Part shown: in pieces, positions 52,056 to 61,158 of the stretch
Layout of the letters: every line of letters begins with the position of its first letter
How positions within the stretch are numbered: the stretch's first letter is position 1
Source: Streptomyces bluensis
GTDB lineage: Bacteria; Actinomycetota; Actinomycetes; Streptomycetales; Streptomycetaceae
Direction: 5' to 3'
Assembly (NCBI RefSeq): GCF_014650715.1
Contig: NZ_BMVM01000011.1
Coordinates: 124,001-188,000 of the forward strand
DNA length: 64,000 bases
Translations under genes and position numbers: made by a program
Notes under the pieces: generated by a model
What the model was told of the DNA's origin: nothing
Seen by the model: the letters and a program-made list of their open reading frames with translations, nothing else
Databases searched by the model: none

Positions 52056-52820
52056 GTGCCGAAACCAGAAGTGGACCCGACCGTGTCGCTCCAGCTCAGC
52101 GTAGACCGCAGCAGCCCGGTCCCGCTGTACTTCCAGCTGTCCCAGCAACTGGAGGCCGCGATCGAGCACGGAACCCTGACCCCCGGCAGCCTCCTGGGCA
52201 ACGAGATCGAGCTCGCCGGCCGTCTCGGCCTGTCCCGCCCGACCGTACGCCAGGCCATCCAGTCCCTCGTCGACAAGGGCCTCCTCGTGCGCCGGCGCGG
52301 CGTCGGCACCCAGGTCGTGCACAGCCAGGTCAAACGCCCGCTGGAGCTCAGCAGCCTGTACGACGACCTGGAGGCGGCCGGACAGCGCCCCGCGACCCAG
52401 GTGCTCACCAACGCCTTCGCCCCCGCCTCCGCCGAGGTCGCCGCCGCGCTCGGTGTGGGCGAGGGCAGCCAGGTGCACCGCGTCGAGCGGCTGCGACTGG
52501 CCCACGGCGAGCCGATGGCGTACCTGTGCAACTTCCTGCCCACCGGGCTCCTCGACCTGGAGAGCGGCCAACTGGAGGCGACCGGCCTGTACCGGCTGAT
52601 GCGCGCCGCGGGCATCACCCTGCACAGCGCCCGCCAGACCATCGGCGCCCGCGCCGCCACCGCCATCGAGGGCGAACGACTCGGCGAACCCGAGGGCGCC
52701 CCCCTCCTCACCATGCAACGCACCACGTTCGACGACACGGGAAGAGCGGTCGAGTACGGCACCCACATGTACCGCGCATCGCGCTACTCGTTCGAGTTCC
52801 AACTGCTAGTACGCTCGTGA
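52056..52820 (+). CDS. GntR-family (HutC/UTRA) transcriptional regulator
   Basis: A 254-residue regulator: N-terminal GntR winged helix (VPLYFQLSQQLEAAIEHGTL ... GNEIELAGRLGLSRPTVRQAIQSLVDKGLLVRRRGVGTQV, residues 20-88) and a UTRA ligand-binding domain (VHRVERLRLAHGEPMAYLCNFLP; LLTMQRTTFDDTGRAVEYGTHMYRASRYSFEFQL). Such regulators sense sugars or sugar phosphates. It probably controls the divergent oxidoreductase and itself. GTG 52056 agrees with the conserved N-terminus and a leaderless promoter. Confidence 0.9.
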   Translation: MPKPEVDPTVSLQLSVDRSSPVPLYFQLSQQLEAAIEHGTLTPGSLLGNEIELAGRLGLSRPTVRQAIQSLVDKGLLVRRRGVGTQVVHSQVKRPLELSSLYDDLEAAGQRPATQVLTNAFAPASAEVAAALGVGEGSQVHRVERLRLAHGEPMAYLCNFLPTGLLDLESGQLEATGLYRLMRAAGITLHSARQTIGARAATAIEGERLGEPEGAPLLTMQRTTFDDTGRAVEYGTHMYRASRYSFEFQLLVRS

Positions 52821-52895
52821 GGGGGCGCGCCCCTTAGGGGCGCGGGGCTGTGTCGATATGCGGCTCCGCCGCGTGGGCGCGACCAGCCACCACGA
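52819..52895. repeat. Dispersed Streptomyces intergenic repeat
   Basis: The block GGGGGCGCGCCCCTTAGGGG, then GCGCGGGGCTGTGTCGATATG, GCGGCTCCGCCGC and GCGACCAGCCACC resembles a palindromic repeat found between many Streptomyces genes. It contains several self-complementary segments and probably terminates transcription of the GntR gene. Confidence 0.6.
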
Positions 52896-52974
52896 ATCCG
52901 CAGACAAGAACCGGACCTCACCCCGGCGGCGCCCCCCGCAGCACTCCGCGGCAGCGTACGGCAGAATCGGCGCG

Positions 52975-54120
52975 ATGAGCACCTACCGCGACTTCACCCA
53001 CCGCGGCTCCGCGCGGGCCACCGTCCTGCGGACCGTGGGAACGCGCGAACGCCGTTCCCACCTCACCGCCCCGCGCGTGCCCACGGTCGGCATCGACATC
53101 GGCGGTACGAAGGTGATGGCGGGCGTCGTCGACGCCGACGGCAACATCCTGGAGAAGCTCCGCACGGAGACCCCGGACAAGTCCAAGAGCCCGAAGGTCG
53201 TCGAGGACACCATCGTCGAGCTCGTACTGGACCTCTCCGACCGCCACGACGTGCACGCGGTCGGCATCGGCGCGGCCGGCTGGGTCGACGCCGACCGCAA
53301 CCGCGTGCTGTTCGCCCCCCACCTGTCCTGGCGCAACGAACCGCTGCGCGACCGCCTCGCCGGACGCCTCGCCGTCCCCGTCCTGGTCGACAACGACGCC
53401 AACTCCGCCGCCTGGGCCGAGTGGCGCTTCGGCGCAGGCCGGGGCGAGGACCACCTCGTCATGATCACGCTCGGCACCGGCATCGGCGGCGCCATCCTGG
53501 AGGACGGCCAGGTCAAGCGCGGCAAGTACGGCGTCGCCGGCGAGTTCGGCCATATGCAGGTCGTGCCCGGCGGCCACCGCTGCCCGTGCGGCAACCGCGG
53601 CTGCTGGGAGCAGTACAGCTCGGGCAACGCGCTCGTCCGCGAGGCCAGGGAACTGGCCGCCGCCGACTCCCCGGTGGCGTACGGGATCATCGAGCACGTC
53701 AAGGGCAACATCTCCGAGATCTCCGGCCCGATGATCACCGAGCTGGCCCGTGAGGGCGACGCGATGTGCATCGAGCTGCTCCAGGACATCGGCCAGTGGC
53801 TCGGCGTCGGCATCGCCAACCTCGCGGCGGCCCTCGACCCGTCCTGCTTCGTGATCGGCGGTGGTGTCTCGGCCGCCGACGACCTGCTCATCGCCCCCGC
53901 ACGGGACGCCTTCCGCCGCCACCTCACCGGCCGCGGCTACCGGCCCGAGGCCCGTATCGCGCGCGCCCAGCTCGGGCCCGAGGCCGGCATGGTCGGCGCC
54001 GCGGACCTCGCCCGGCTCGTCGCCCGCCGCTTCCGCCGCGCCAACCGCCGCCGAGTGGAGCGTTACGAGCGCTACGCGCGGTACGCGGAAGGCCGCCGTA
54101 CGACCCAGGACTCCGCATGA
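52975..54120 (+). CDS. ROK-family sugar kinase (glucokinase-like)
   Basis: A 381-residue ROK kinase. The phosphate loop is VGIDIGGTKVMAGVVD; the ATP/sugar region has VLVDNDANSAAWAEW (catalytic Asp) and TLGTGIGGAILEDG; the zinc motif CPCGNRGCWEQYSSG and the E-F-G-H-M segment are intact. The N-terminus carries about 38 extra residues before the core, and the C-terminus an Arg-rich tail (RRFRRANRRRVERYERYARY). Glucose is the family's usual substrate, but related enzymes use other hexoses. Its TGA overlaps the ATG of the next gene. Confidence 0.9.
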   Translation: MSTYRDFTHRGSARATVLRTVGTRERRSHLTAPRVPTVGIDIGGTKVMAGVVDADGNILEKLRTETPDKSKSPKVVEDTIVELVLDLSDRHDVHAVGIGAAGWVDADRNRVLFAPHLSWRNEPLRDRLAGRLAVPVLVDNDANSAAWAEWRFGAGRGEDHLVMITLGTGIGGAILEDGQVKRGKYGVAGEFGHMQVVPGGHRCPCGNRGCWEQYSSGNALVREARELAAADSPVAYGIIEHVKGNISEISGPMITELAREGDAMCIELLQDIGQWLGVGIANLAAALDPSCFVIGGGVSAADDLLIAPARDAFRRHLTGRGYRPEARIARAQLGPEAGMVGAADLARLVARRFRRANRRRVERYERYARYAEGRRTTQDSA

Positions 54121-54698
54121 CCCCCTCGCTGCCCCGCCAGACCCCGACAGCGGAGGAGCCGCCCGGGCCGCCGGAGAGCCGGGGCCGTGTGTTCCGCCGC
54201 CGTGCGCTGACCCTGCTCATCATCGTGCTGCTGATCGGTGTGCCGGCCGGCTATCTGGTGATCTCCGCCAACCAGAGCCGCGACAGCGGCAAGGACAAGG
54301 AGGAGAAGTACTCGGCGACGGGCCTCACCGCGGGCTGGCCCTCCCGGGTCCAGCGCCGCCTCTACCAGGTGCCCATCCCGCCCTACTCGGACCATGTGGC
54401 GTACTACGAGACGAACAACTGGAAGACCAGCCGCCTCTACGTCCAGTTCCGCACCAGCAACAAGGGCCTGGACCGGATGCTCGCCGGTGTCGGCGCCGAC
54501 ACCGATGACCTGCAAAGGGGCGAGATCTCGATCGGCACCCGCGACCGGCGGATCGTGGGCTGGGAGTTCACCGGGCCGGGCCCCTGGCTCGGACTCGTCC
54601 GCGAGCGGAAGAACCCGGCGCCGACGCTGGACATCGTCGTGAACCGTTCGAACCCCCGGCACCCCATGGTGTACGTCGTGTCGCGGACGACCCCCTGA
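54117..54698 (+). CDS. Membrane-anchored protein coupled to the ROK kinase
   Basis: A 193-residue protein with a cytoplasmic Pro/Glu-rich start, one membrane helix (ALTLLIIVLLIGVPAGYLVI, about residues 30-49) and an extracytoplasmic alpha/beta domain of about 130 residues (YSDHVAYYETNNWKTSRLYV; MLAGVGADTDDL; RIVGWEFTGPGPWLGLV). I do not recognise the family. The ATGA overlap implies equal translation with the kinase. Confidence 0.72.
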   Translation: MTPSLPRQTPTAEEPPGPPESRGRVFRRRALTLLIIVLLIGVPAGYLVISANQSRDSGKDKEEKYSATGLTAGWPSRVQRRLYQVPIPPYSDHVAYYETNNWKTSRLYVQFRTSNKGLDRMLAGVGADTDDLQRGEISIGTRDRRIVGWEFTGPGPWLGLVRERKNPAPTLDIVVNRSNPRHPMVYVVSRTTP

Positions 54699-54806
54699 CG
54701 CCCCGCCCGCCAAGGGGTGCGGAAGGACTCCGGAGCCGATTGTCGGACCCCGCCCGTAGAGTCGGAGACGTCTGATGCGACTGACGGGTGGGAGGTGACC
54801 GAACGT

Positions 54807-57755
54807 ATGCGGGACGGGGCCGTGGCGACGACCGAGGGGGCCATGACGGCGGCTGCCCCCGGAACCGACGACGTGCGTGCCGTCTCCCCACGACTCGCGG
54901 CCGTGTTCGTGCCCGCGCCGCTGCCGCGCCAGGGGCGGGTGGCCTTCTGGGACCCGGAGGGCGGTTCCGGACCCGGCCCGTCCGCAGGTTCCTGGCCGTC
55001 CACCCGTCCCGGACAGTCCGCCCATGACGACGGTCTCACCTCCGACGGTCTCACCGCCGACGGCCTCACCGTCGTACGGCGGCACGGCGCCGGAGCCCGC
55101 AGGGCCACCGTGCCCGCGGTGACCCTGCCGCTCGGCGAGGCACTGCCGCTGCTCGCCCGCGCCCGCCGTGACCCCGCCGCGCATCCCGCCACGGCCTGCT
55201 GGGGCGCGGCCACGCTGCACGCCCTGCGGCTCGTCGCACGCGGGCGGCTGCTGCCGGGGCTGACCCCCCAGGGGCACGACGCGTGGCGGGCGGGACCGCT
55301 CGACCCGGACGACATCGCGCATCTGAGAGCGGTGGCGGCGGCTCTCCCGTACGAGGGCCACGCCGTCCCGCTCCCCGGGAAGGGCCCCCTGCGCCTGCCG
55401 GAGCCGGAGGCGCTGATGCGGTCCTTCCTGGACGCGGTGGCCGACACCCTGCCCCGGACCCCGGCCGCGCCGTACACCTCGGGGAAGCCGTTCGCGGCGG
55501 CCGCTCCGCAGCGTCTGCCCGGTGCGCGGGACTGGGCGGCGGAGGTCGCCGCGGGCATGGACGCGGGCGTACGGATCTCGCTGCGCCTCGACCTGTCGGC
55601 GCACGACCTCTTCGACGACGGTGAGGGCGCGCGGCGGGCCGGTGCGGCCGTCGTCCAGGTCCACAGCCTCGCCGACCCCACCCTCGTCGCCGACGCGGCC
55701 GCTCTGTGGGCGACAGACGCCGGGCGCGCCGCTGCCGCCCTCGGTCCACGCGCATGCGTGGACGCCGCCCTCGCCGTCCGCCGGGCGGCCCGTGTCTGGC
55801 CGCCCCTGGAGCGGCTCTCCGAGCAGGACGTGCCGGACGTCCTCGCTCTCTCCGAGGAGGAGCTGTCCGACCTGCTGGGCGTCGCGGCCACCCGGCTCGG
55901 CGCGGCCGGCGTCGCCGTGCACTGGCCCCGGGACCTGGCGCAGGACCTGAGCGCGGCGGCCGTGGTCCGGCCCGCCCCCGGCTCGGCCACGGACGGCACG
56001 GGCTTCTTCGAGAGCGAGGAACTGCTCCAGTTCCGCTGGCAGTTGGCGCTGGGCGGTGATCCGCTCACCGAGGCCGAGATGGACGCCCTGGCCGAGGCCC
56101 ACCGTCCGGTCGTCCGGCTGCGGGACCAGTGGGTGCTCGTCGACCCGGCCCTCGTCCGCAAGGCCCGTCAGCGCGAACTCGGCCTGCTGGACCCGGTCGG
56201 CGCCCTCTCCGTGGCGCTCACCGGCAGCGCGGAGGTCGACGGGGAGACGGTGGAGGCGGTGCCGGTGGGCGCACTGGCCGTGCTGCGGGACCGGCTCACG
56301 GCCGGGGTGGAGACCGTCGAACCCCCGCCCGGGCTGGCCGCCCGCCTGCGTGACTACCAACTCCGGGGCCTGGCCTGGCTCGACCTCATGACCACTCTCG
56401 GCCTCGGGGGCTGCCTCGCCGACGACATGGGCCTCGGCAAGACGGTCACCGTCATCGCGCTGCACCTGCGCCGTGCCCGCCGCGCGCCGACCCTCGTCGT
56501 CTGCCCGGCGTCGCTGCTGGGCAACTGGCAGCGGGAGATCACCCGTTTCGCGCCCGGCGTCCCGGTCCGCCGCTACCACGGCCCGGACCGCACCCTGGAC
56601 GACCTGGACGGCGGCTTCGTCCTCACCACCTACGGCACGATGCGGTCGGCGGCACCCAGACTGGCCGACCAGTCCTGGGGAATGGTGGTCGCCGACGAGG
56701 CCCAGCACGTCAAGAACCCGTACTCGGCGACCGCGAAGGCGCTGCGGACGATCCCCACGCCCGCGCGCGTAGCCCTCACCGGCACACCGGTCGAGAACAA
56801 CCTCTCCGAGCTCTGGGCCCTGCTCGACTGGACGACACCGGGCCTGCTGGGCCCCCTCAAGTCCTTCCGCGCCCGCCACGCCCGCGCCGTGGAGAACGGC
56901 GAGGACGAGCAGGCGGTCGAGCGCCTCGCCCGCCTGGTCCGCCCCTTCCTCCTGCGCCGCAAGAAGTCGGACCCCGGCATCGTCCCGGAACTCCCGCCGA
57001 AGACGGAGACGGACCACCCGGTGCCGCTGACCCGCGAACAGGCCGCCCTGTACGAGGCGGTGGTGCGCGAGTCGATGCTGGCGATCGAGACGGCGGACGG
57101 TATCGCACGCCGGGGTCTGGTCCTCAAGCTCCTGGGCGCGCTCAAACAGATCTGCGACCACCCGGCGCTGTACCTGAAGGAGGAGCACCAGGGACAGCAG
57201 CCCCCGGGGGCCGACCGTCTGGTGGCCCGCTCCGGCAAACTCGCCCTGCTGGACGAGCTGCTGGACACCCTCCTCTCGGAGGACGGCTCGGCGCTGGTCT
57301 TCACCCAGTACGTGGGAATGGCCCGGCTGATCACCGCGCACCTCGCCACGCGCGCGATCCCCGTGGAACTGCTGCACGGCGGCACCCCGGTCAAGGACCG
57401 CGAGCGGATGGTGGACCGCTTCCAGAGCGGAGCCACCCCGGTCCTGATCCTCTCCCTCAAGGCGGCGGGCACGGGCCTGAACCTCACCCGCGCGGGCCAT
57501 GTGATCCACTTCGACCGCTGGTGGAACCCGGCCGTCGAGGAGCAGGCCACCGACCGCGCCTACCGCATCGGCCAGACCCAGCCCGTGCAGGTCCACCGCC
57601 TCATCACCGAGGGCACCGTCGAGGACCGCATCGCCGAGATGCTGGAGTCCAAACGAGCCCTCGCCGAAGCCGTCCTCGGCTCCGGCGAGTCGGCCCTGAC
57701 CGAGCTGACGGACCGCGAGCTGTCCGACCTGGTGTCACTGCGGAGGACATCATGA
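54807..57755 (+). CDS. SNF2-family DEAD/H ATPase (helicase-like)
   Basis: A 982-residue Swi2/Snf2 ATPase. An N-terminal SNF2-associated region precedes the ATPase: Walker A in DDMGLGKTVTVI (about 540), DEAQH box (about 630), motif III in LTGTPVENNLSELW, and the second RecA lobe with SALVFTQYV, ILSLKAAGTGLNLTRA and RAYRIGQTQPVQVHR (about 917). Such proteins translocate on double-stranded DNA; bacterial ones act in transcription recycling, repair or defence. ATG 54807 has GGGAGGTGA upstream; ATG 54843 is possible. It overlaps the SWIM gene by 4 bases. Confidence 0.92.
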   Translation: MRDGAVATTEGAMTAAAPGTDDVRAVSPRLAAVFVPAPLPRQGRVAFWDPEGGSGPGPSAGSWPSTRPGQSAHDDGLTSDGLTADGLTVVRRHGAGARRATVPAVTLPLGEALPLLARARRDPAAHPATACWGAATLHALRLVARGRLLPGLTPQGHDAWRAGPLDPDDIAHLRAVAAALPYEGHAVPLPGKGPLRLPEPEALMRSFLDAVADTLPRTPAAPYTSGKPFAAAAPQRLPGARDWAAEVAAGMDAGVRISLRLDLSAHDLFDDGEGARRAGAAVVQVHSLADPTLVADAAALWATDAGRAAAALGPRACVDAALAVRRAARVWPPLERLSEQDVPDVLALSEEELSDLLGVAATRLGAAGVAVHWPRDLAQDLSAAAVVRPAPGSATDGTGFFESEELLQFRWQLALGGDPLTEAEMDALAEAHRPVVRLRDQWVLVDPALVRKARQRELGLLDPVGALSVALTGSAEVDGETVEAVPVGALAVLRDRLTAGVETVEPPPGLAARLRDYQLRGLAWLDLMTTLGLGGCLADDMGLGKTVTVIALHLRRARRAPTLVVCPASLLGNWQREITRFAPGVPVRRYHGPDRTLDDLDGGFVLTTYGTMRSAAPRLADQSWGMVVADEAQHVKNPYSATAKALRTIPTPARVALTGTPVENNLSELWALLDWTTPGLLGPLKSFRARHARAVENGEDEQAVERLARLVRPFLLRRKKSDPGIVPELPPKTETDHPVPLTREQAALYEAVVRESMLAIETADGIARRGLVLKLLGALKQICDHPALYLKEEHQGQQPPGADRLVARSGKLALLDELLDTLLSEDGSALVFTQYVGMARLITAHLATRAIPVELLHGGTPVKDRERMVDRFQSGATPVLILSLKAAGTGLNLTRAGHVIHFDRWWNPAVEEQATDRAYRIGQTQPVQVHRLITEGTVEDRIAEMLESKRALAEAVLGSGESALTELTDRELSDLVSLRRTS

Positions 57756-59653
57756 ACGGGGACGCCGGGCGGCCCGCCGATGCCGCTCGCCGGGCGCTGC
57801 GCGCCGCGCGGGAACGGGACGCCCGCGTACGCGACGAGCGTGAGACCACGCCCGGCACGGAGCGGGAGGCACGGCCGGGTGACGCGGCGAGGGAGGCACT
57901 GCGGCGGGCCGTCCAGGGGGAGCGGGCGCGGGGGGACATGGAGGGCCCCGGAGAGCCACGGGCCGAAAGCGCCACCGCCGCACCGGACTCCGCCGCGCCG
58001 GACACGGCTCCGTCCACGCGCCCCGGTGACATCGCTCGCGAGGCGTTGCGCGCGGCCCGGCAGATGCGCTCGGACGCCAAGGACGAGGAAGCCAAGCCCT
58101 CGCGCCGTACCACCCGCCCCGCATCGGCGCGTTCCCGGGCGGAGCGAAGCCCCGGAAGCCAGGAACGGGGCGGACGTGTCCGGGAGTTGCGGGAACGGCT
58201 CGCGGGAGCCTTCGAGCCGCCCGCCGCCGACGGGCCGGGTAAGCCAACGGCCCAGCACCGCGACGCACCTCCGCCCTCCCCTGCGACCACCCCGTCCACC
58301 CCCACGCCCCCGTCCACCCCCACCACATCCCACGTCCCCCGCACGATGGCCGCCCCCACCCTCCCCCACTCTCGGCTTCGCTCGACCGGGGGGACCCCCA
58401 TCACGGAGCTGCGCCGCACCTTCGCCGCCCTCCCCCCGCGTTCCCCGGCGCCCGGCGGCACCGACCGGTTCGCCGGGACCTGGTGGGGCAACGCCTGGGT
58501 GAACGCGCTGGAGGAGGGAGCCCTGGACGCGGCGCGGCTGGCACGGGGGCGGGCGTACGCCCAGCAGGGGCACGTGGACGCGATCACCGTCACCCCCGGA
58601 CTCGTGCTCGGGTACGTCCAGGGGAGCCGCCCCCGGCCGTACCGCGCGCAGGTGCGACTGCGGACGCTCTCCGACGCCGACTGGGACCGCTTCCTGGACG
58701 CGGCGGCCGAACGGCCGGGGCACATCGCCGCGCTGCTCGACAAGGAGATGCCCCAGTCGCTCGCCGCGTGCGGAGTACAGCTGCTGCCCGGCCCCGGCGA
58801 CCTCGAACCGCACTGCAGCTGCCCCGACTCCGGCCACCCCTGCAAACACGCCGCCGCGCTCTGCTACCAGACGGCACGGCTGCTGGACGAGGACCCCTTC
58901 GTCCTGCTCCTCCTGCGCGGCCGGGGGGAGCGCGAGCTGCTCGACGCGCTGTCCCGGCTGAGCGCCGCCCGCGCGGCCCGCGCCGCCCAGGACCAGGACC
59001 CCACGCCCCTGCCCGGCGTCCGCGCCACCGACGCCCTCGCCCCCCGGACCCCGCCACCGCTTCCCGCGCCGCTGCCCCCACCCCCGCACCCGGAACAGCC
59101 CCCGGTCTACCCGGGCGCACCGGGCGGCCCGGACCCGTTCGCACTGGACCAGCTGGCCACCGACGCGGCCGCACGCGCTCACGCCCTGCTCACCACCGGC
59201 CGCGACCCGGTCGCCGAACTGACGCTCTGGCAGGACGCGGTACGGCTCGCCGCCGCCCGCCCCGGCTCCGGCCTCACCGCCGCCACCCGCGCCCTCTACT
59301 CCGCACTGGCCACCGCCACCGGCCGCACCCCGGCCGACCTGGCCCGCGCGGTCGCCGCCTGGCGACAGGGCGGACCGGAGGGGCTCGCCGTCCTCGAAGA
59401 GCCCTGGGACCCGCCCGCGGGCCGCTTCGACCGCGCCCGACCGCTCCTCCTCGCCGCCGACCTGCCCGCCTTCCGCCCCCGGCGTAACCACCTCACCCAC
59501 CCGCACGGCCACATCCAGCTCCGCCTGGGCCGAGACGGCCTCTGGTACGCGTACGAGTCGGAACCGGGCCGCGAGGACTGGTGGCCCAGAGGCACCCCCG
59601 ACCTGGACCCGGTGGGCGCCCTGACGGGCCTGGGAGCGGCCGACGACGTGTGA
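57752..59653 (+). CDS. SWIM zinc-finger protein, partner of the SNF2 ATPase
   Basis: A 633-residue protein. The SWIM finger CSCPDSGHPCKHAAALCY (about residues 355-372; C-x-C-x-n-C-x-H) is preceded by the conserved block FAGTWWGNAWVNALEEG and RGRAYAQQGHVDAITVTPG. The N-terminal 150 residues are low-complexity and contain three related segments (RPADAARRALRAA, RPGDAAREALRRA, RPGDIAREALRAA). A C-terminal domain ends HGHIQLRLGRDGLWYAYESE. SWIM fingers bind DNA or proteins; pairing with SNF2 genes is widespread in actinobacteria. ATGA overlap with the SNF2 gene and CGGAGG upstream. Confidence 0.9.
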   Translation: MNGDAGRPADAARRALRAARERDARVRDERETTPGTEREARPGDAAREALRRAVQGERARGDMEGPGEPRAESATAAPDSAAPDTAPSTRPGDIAREALRAARQMRSDAKDEEAKPSRRTTRPASARSRAERSPGSQERGGRVRELRERLAGAFEPPAADGPGKPTAQHRDAPPPSPATTPSTPTPPSTPTTSHVPRTMAAPTLPHSRLRSTGGTPITELRRTFAALPPRSPAPGGTDRFAGTWWGNAWVNALEEGALDAARLARGRAYAQQGHVDAITVTPGLVLGYVQGSRPRPYRAQVRLRTLSDADWDRFLDAAAERPGHIAALLDKEMPQSLAACGVQLLPGPGDLEPHCSCPDSGHPCKHAAALCYQTARLLDEDPFVLLLLRGRGERELLDALSRLSAARAARAAQDQDPTPLPGVRATDALAPRTPPPLPAPLPPPPHPEQPPVYPGAPGGPDPFALDQLATDAAARAHALLTTGRDPVAELTLWQDAVRLAAARPGSGLTAATRALYSALATATGRTPADLARAVAAWRQGGPEGLAVLEEPWDPPAGRFDRARPLLLAADLPAFRPRRNHLTHPHGHIQLRLGRDGLWYAYESEPGREDWWPRGTPDLDPVGALTGLGAADDV

Positions 59654-59809
59654 GGGCCGCGATCGCGCCCAGGCCCAGTGGCCCCACGTACACGAAGCCC
59701 CGCATCAGGTGAAGGAGGTGTGAGGGTCCCCTGGCGAAGTTCGGGATCCCGGTGTGGAGAGTGGGGGTCCCGGGACGGAGGACTTGCGCGGGGACGCTAG
59801 CGTGGAGCG

Positions 59810-59917
59810 GTGAGTGAGACGCAGACGCCCGCCCTCCAGTACCGCTTGGACGGTCCGGAAGACGCCCCGGTCCTCATCCTCGGCCCCTCGCTCGGCACGA
59901 CGTGGCACATGTCGTAG
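59810..59917 (+). pseudogene. 5' fragment of a 3-oxoadipate enol-lactonase gene, truncated
   Basis: GTG 59810 opens MSETQTPALQYRLDGPEDAP, then VLILGPSLGTTWHM, then Ser and a TAG stop. This is the N-terminus of PcaD/PcaL-type alpha/beta hydrolases, which normally continue TWHMW-D. Homology stops sharply after the ATG codon near 59911 and the remaining 220 or more residues are absent from the window. GTGGAG lies upstream. The break is best explained by integration of foreign DNA here. PcaD hydrolyses 3-oxoadipate enol-lactone in the protocatechuate branch of the beta-ketoadipate pathway. Confidence 0.75.
59895..59917. mobile_element. Probable left attachment junction of an integrated element
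   Basis: The enol-lactonase coding sequence ends within GGCACGACGTGGCACATG, followed at once by unrelated, less GC-biased DNA with hairpins and an excisionase-like gene. Interruption of a protein gene rather than a tRNA is typical of serine-integrase elements. No integrase is visible, so it would be at the other end. The exact crossover base cannot be fixed from one junction. Confidence 0.5.
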
Positions 59918-60034
59918 AAACCGTCCACGGGTGTCCCGTTGGTCCAGGGTGAGCGCGTAAGTGCAGGTCAGGGCCTTGTGGCGCGAGGGCGTCTGCTGGG
60001 TTGGTGACACGTCTGTGATCGCTCGTGACACGTG

Positions 60035-60120
60035 AGGACCCCCGTCGGCTTGCTCCGGCGGGGTCCTGCGTAGACGGGGACCTGATACGACGAAGCCCCG
60101 CCGGCTTGCTGCGGCGGGGC
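60035..60120. terminator. Two related hairpins near the element junction
   Basis: AGGACCCC (60035-60042) pairs with GGGGTCCT (60060-60067), and GCCCCGCCG (60095-60103) pairs perfectly with CGGCGGGGC (60112-60120). Both loops contain CGGCTTGCT, so they are copies of one repeat. They follow the minus-strand HTH gene and could terminate it or insulate the element's end. Confidence 0.65.
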
Positions 60121-60136
60121 GTCATCGTGCAGTTGG

Positions 60137-60412
60137 TCATGGCGGATTGAGGCTTGCGCTGGAGGCTCCGTTGTACTCCGGCTCGCCGCTCTCAAGTACG
60201 CGGAGGAGCGAGGCGGTGACGACGCGGGCGGTGCGGCCTATCGTTAGCACGCGGCATGGGAATTCTCCGCGGCGAACGAGGTCGTAGCTCTTCGATCTCG
60301 ACAAGCCGAACGCCTGGGCGGCGTCCTCGACGCTCGCGGTCCCACTCCAGGTGGCGCGGATATGCTCGGGGCTGAACGGGCCGTGATGCGTTTCGCTGCT
60401 CTGGCTGGGCAT
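60137..60412 (-). CDS. Excisionase-like helix-turn-helix protein
   Basis: A 91-residue DNA-binding protein. The core TASVEDAAQAFGLSRSKSYDLVRRGEFPCRVLTIGRT-ARVV is the MerR/Xis-like HTH_17 pattern seen in excisionases of actinobacterial integrative elements and prophages. It lies about 220 bases inside the proposed junction, where recombination-directionality factors are often found, but its integrase partner is not visible. It may instead be a small regulator. Confidence 0.75.
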   Translation of the reverse strand: MPSQSSETHHGPFSPEHIRATWSGTASVEDAAQAFGLSRSKSYDLVRRGEFPCRVLTIGRTARVVTASLLRVLESGEPEYNGASSASLNPP

Positions 60413-61158
60413 TCCTGTCGGTCGTGCCTTTCGGGTCTGAGCCTATTTGGGCGGGGTAAGGGAGCCTGGTGGTCGCACCGTGTTCGCCAGCTGGGACGGA
60501 GACTCGGGGTGCGCGCGGCTGCGTGTTCCAGGTGGCGGAGTGGTGCTGCACCTTTAGAGGAGTGGGCTGAGCTGGGAATTTGCCGGATTGGTCCGACTGG
60601 CGGCCGTGGGATCGTTTCGAAATCCGCAGGTCACGCGCGAGTGCTGAGTCGTGTTCGAAACGGCGGGCCGGAGGTCCTGAGGGTGCGCGCTCGGGCGGTC
60701 AATCTTCCGAGTGCGCCAAGTCCCAGTTCACGCAGGCGATGCTGTCTCGCGAAATGAGCAGCGCCCAACCGGCATTGCATGCCGTGTGGCGGTGACGTAA
60801 TGGATCGTCGCTGTGCTGCCTTTCGGCGGGTGGTGAGGAAGTGGCGGTGGAGGTACAAGTATTCGGCGGGTCCCCGGTTTCGGTAACCGGGGACCCGCCG
60901 CTATATTGCCGCCTCGCGAGTTGGCCACGTGCGAGCGTTACCCGCACGACCCGGTCCCGGGGCCGGTGGTCTACGTCACCGTCCAGCTGGCGGCTGCACC
61001 GAAGATGCTCGCGATGGAGTTCGCCGGTTCTTGGGGTCGACTTCCCCGCCCGAGCTACCCACACGGATGTAGTCGACGCTGTCTGCGCCGCCGCTTATCG
61101 ATGTTGACCGACCCGGAGCGGCGCCTCCTCGGGCATTCGCCTCGAAACGCGCTTGCCG
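60413..61158. other. 746-base stretch without a convincing gene
   Basis: Open frames on both strands here have no recognisable motifs or ribosome-binding sites. GC content is visibly lower than in the flanking chromosome. It contains the promoter of the minus-strand HTH gene at its left end and a strong hairpin at 60865-60899. It may hold decayed element genes or an untranslated RNA; neither can be shown from sequence alone. Confidence 0.5.
60865..60899. terminator. Perfect 15-bp hairpin downstream of the pPIWI-RE gene
   Basis: GGCGGGTCCCCGGTT (60865-60879) pairs without mismatch with AACCGGGGACCCGCC (60885-60899) around a 5-base loop. It lies 260 bases after the pPIWI-RE stop and is followed on the plus strand by CTATATT. 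Candidate bidirectional terminator. Confidence 0.75.
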
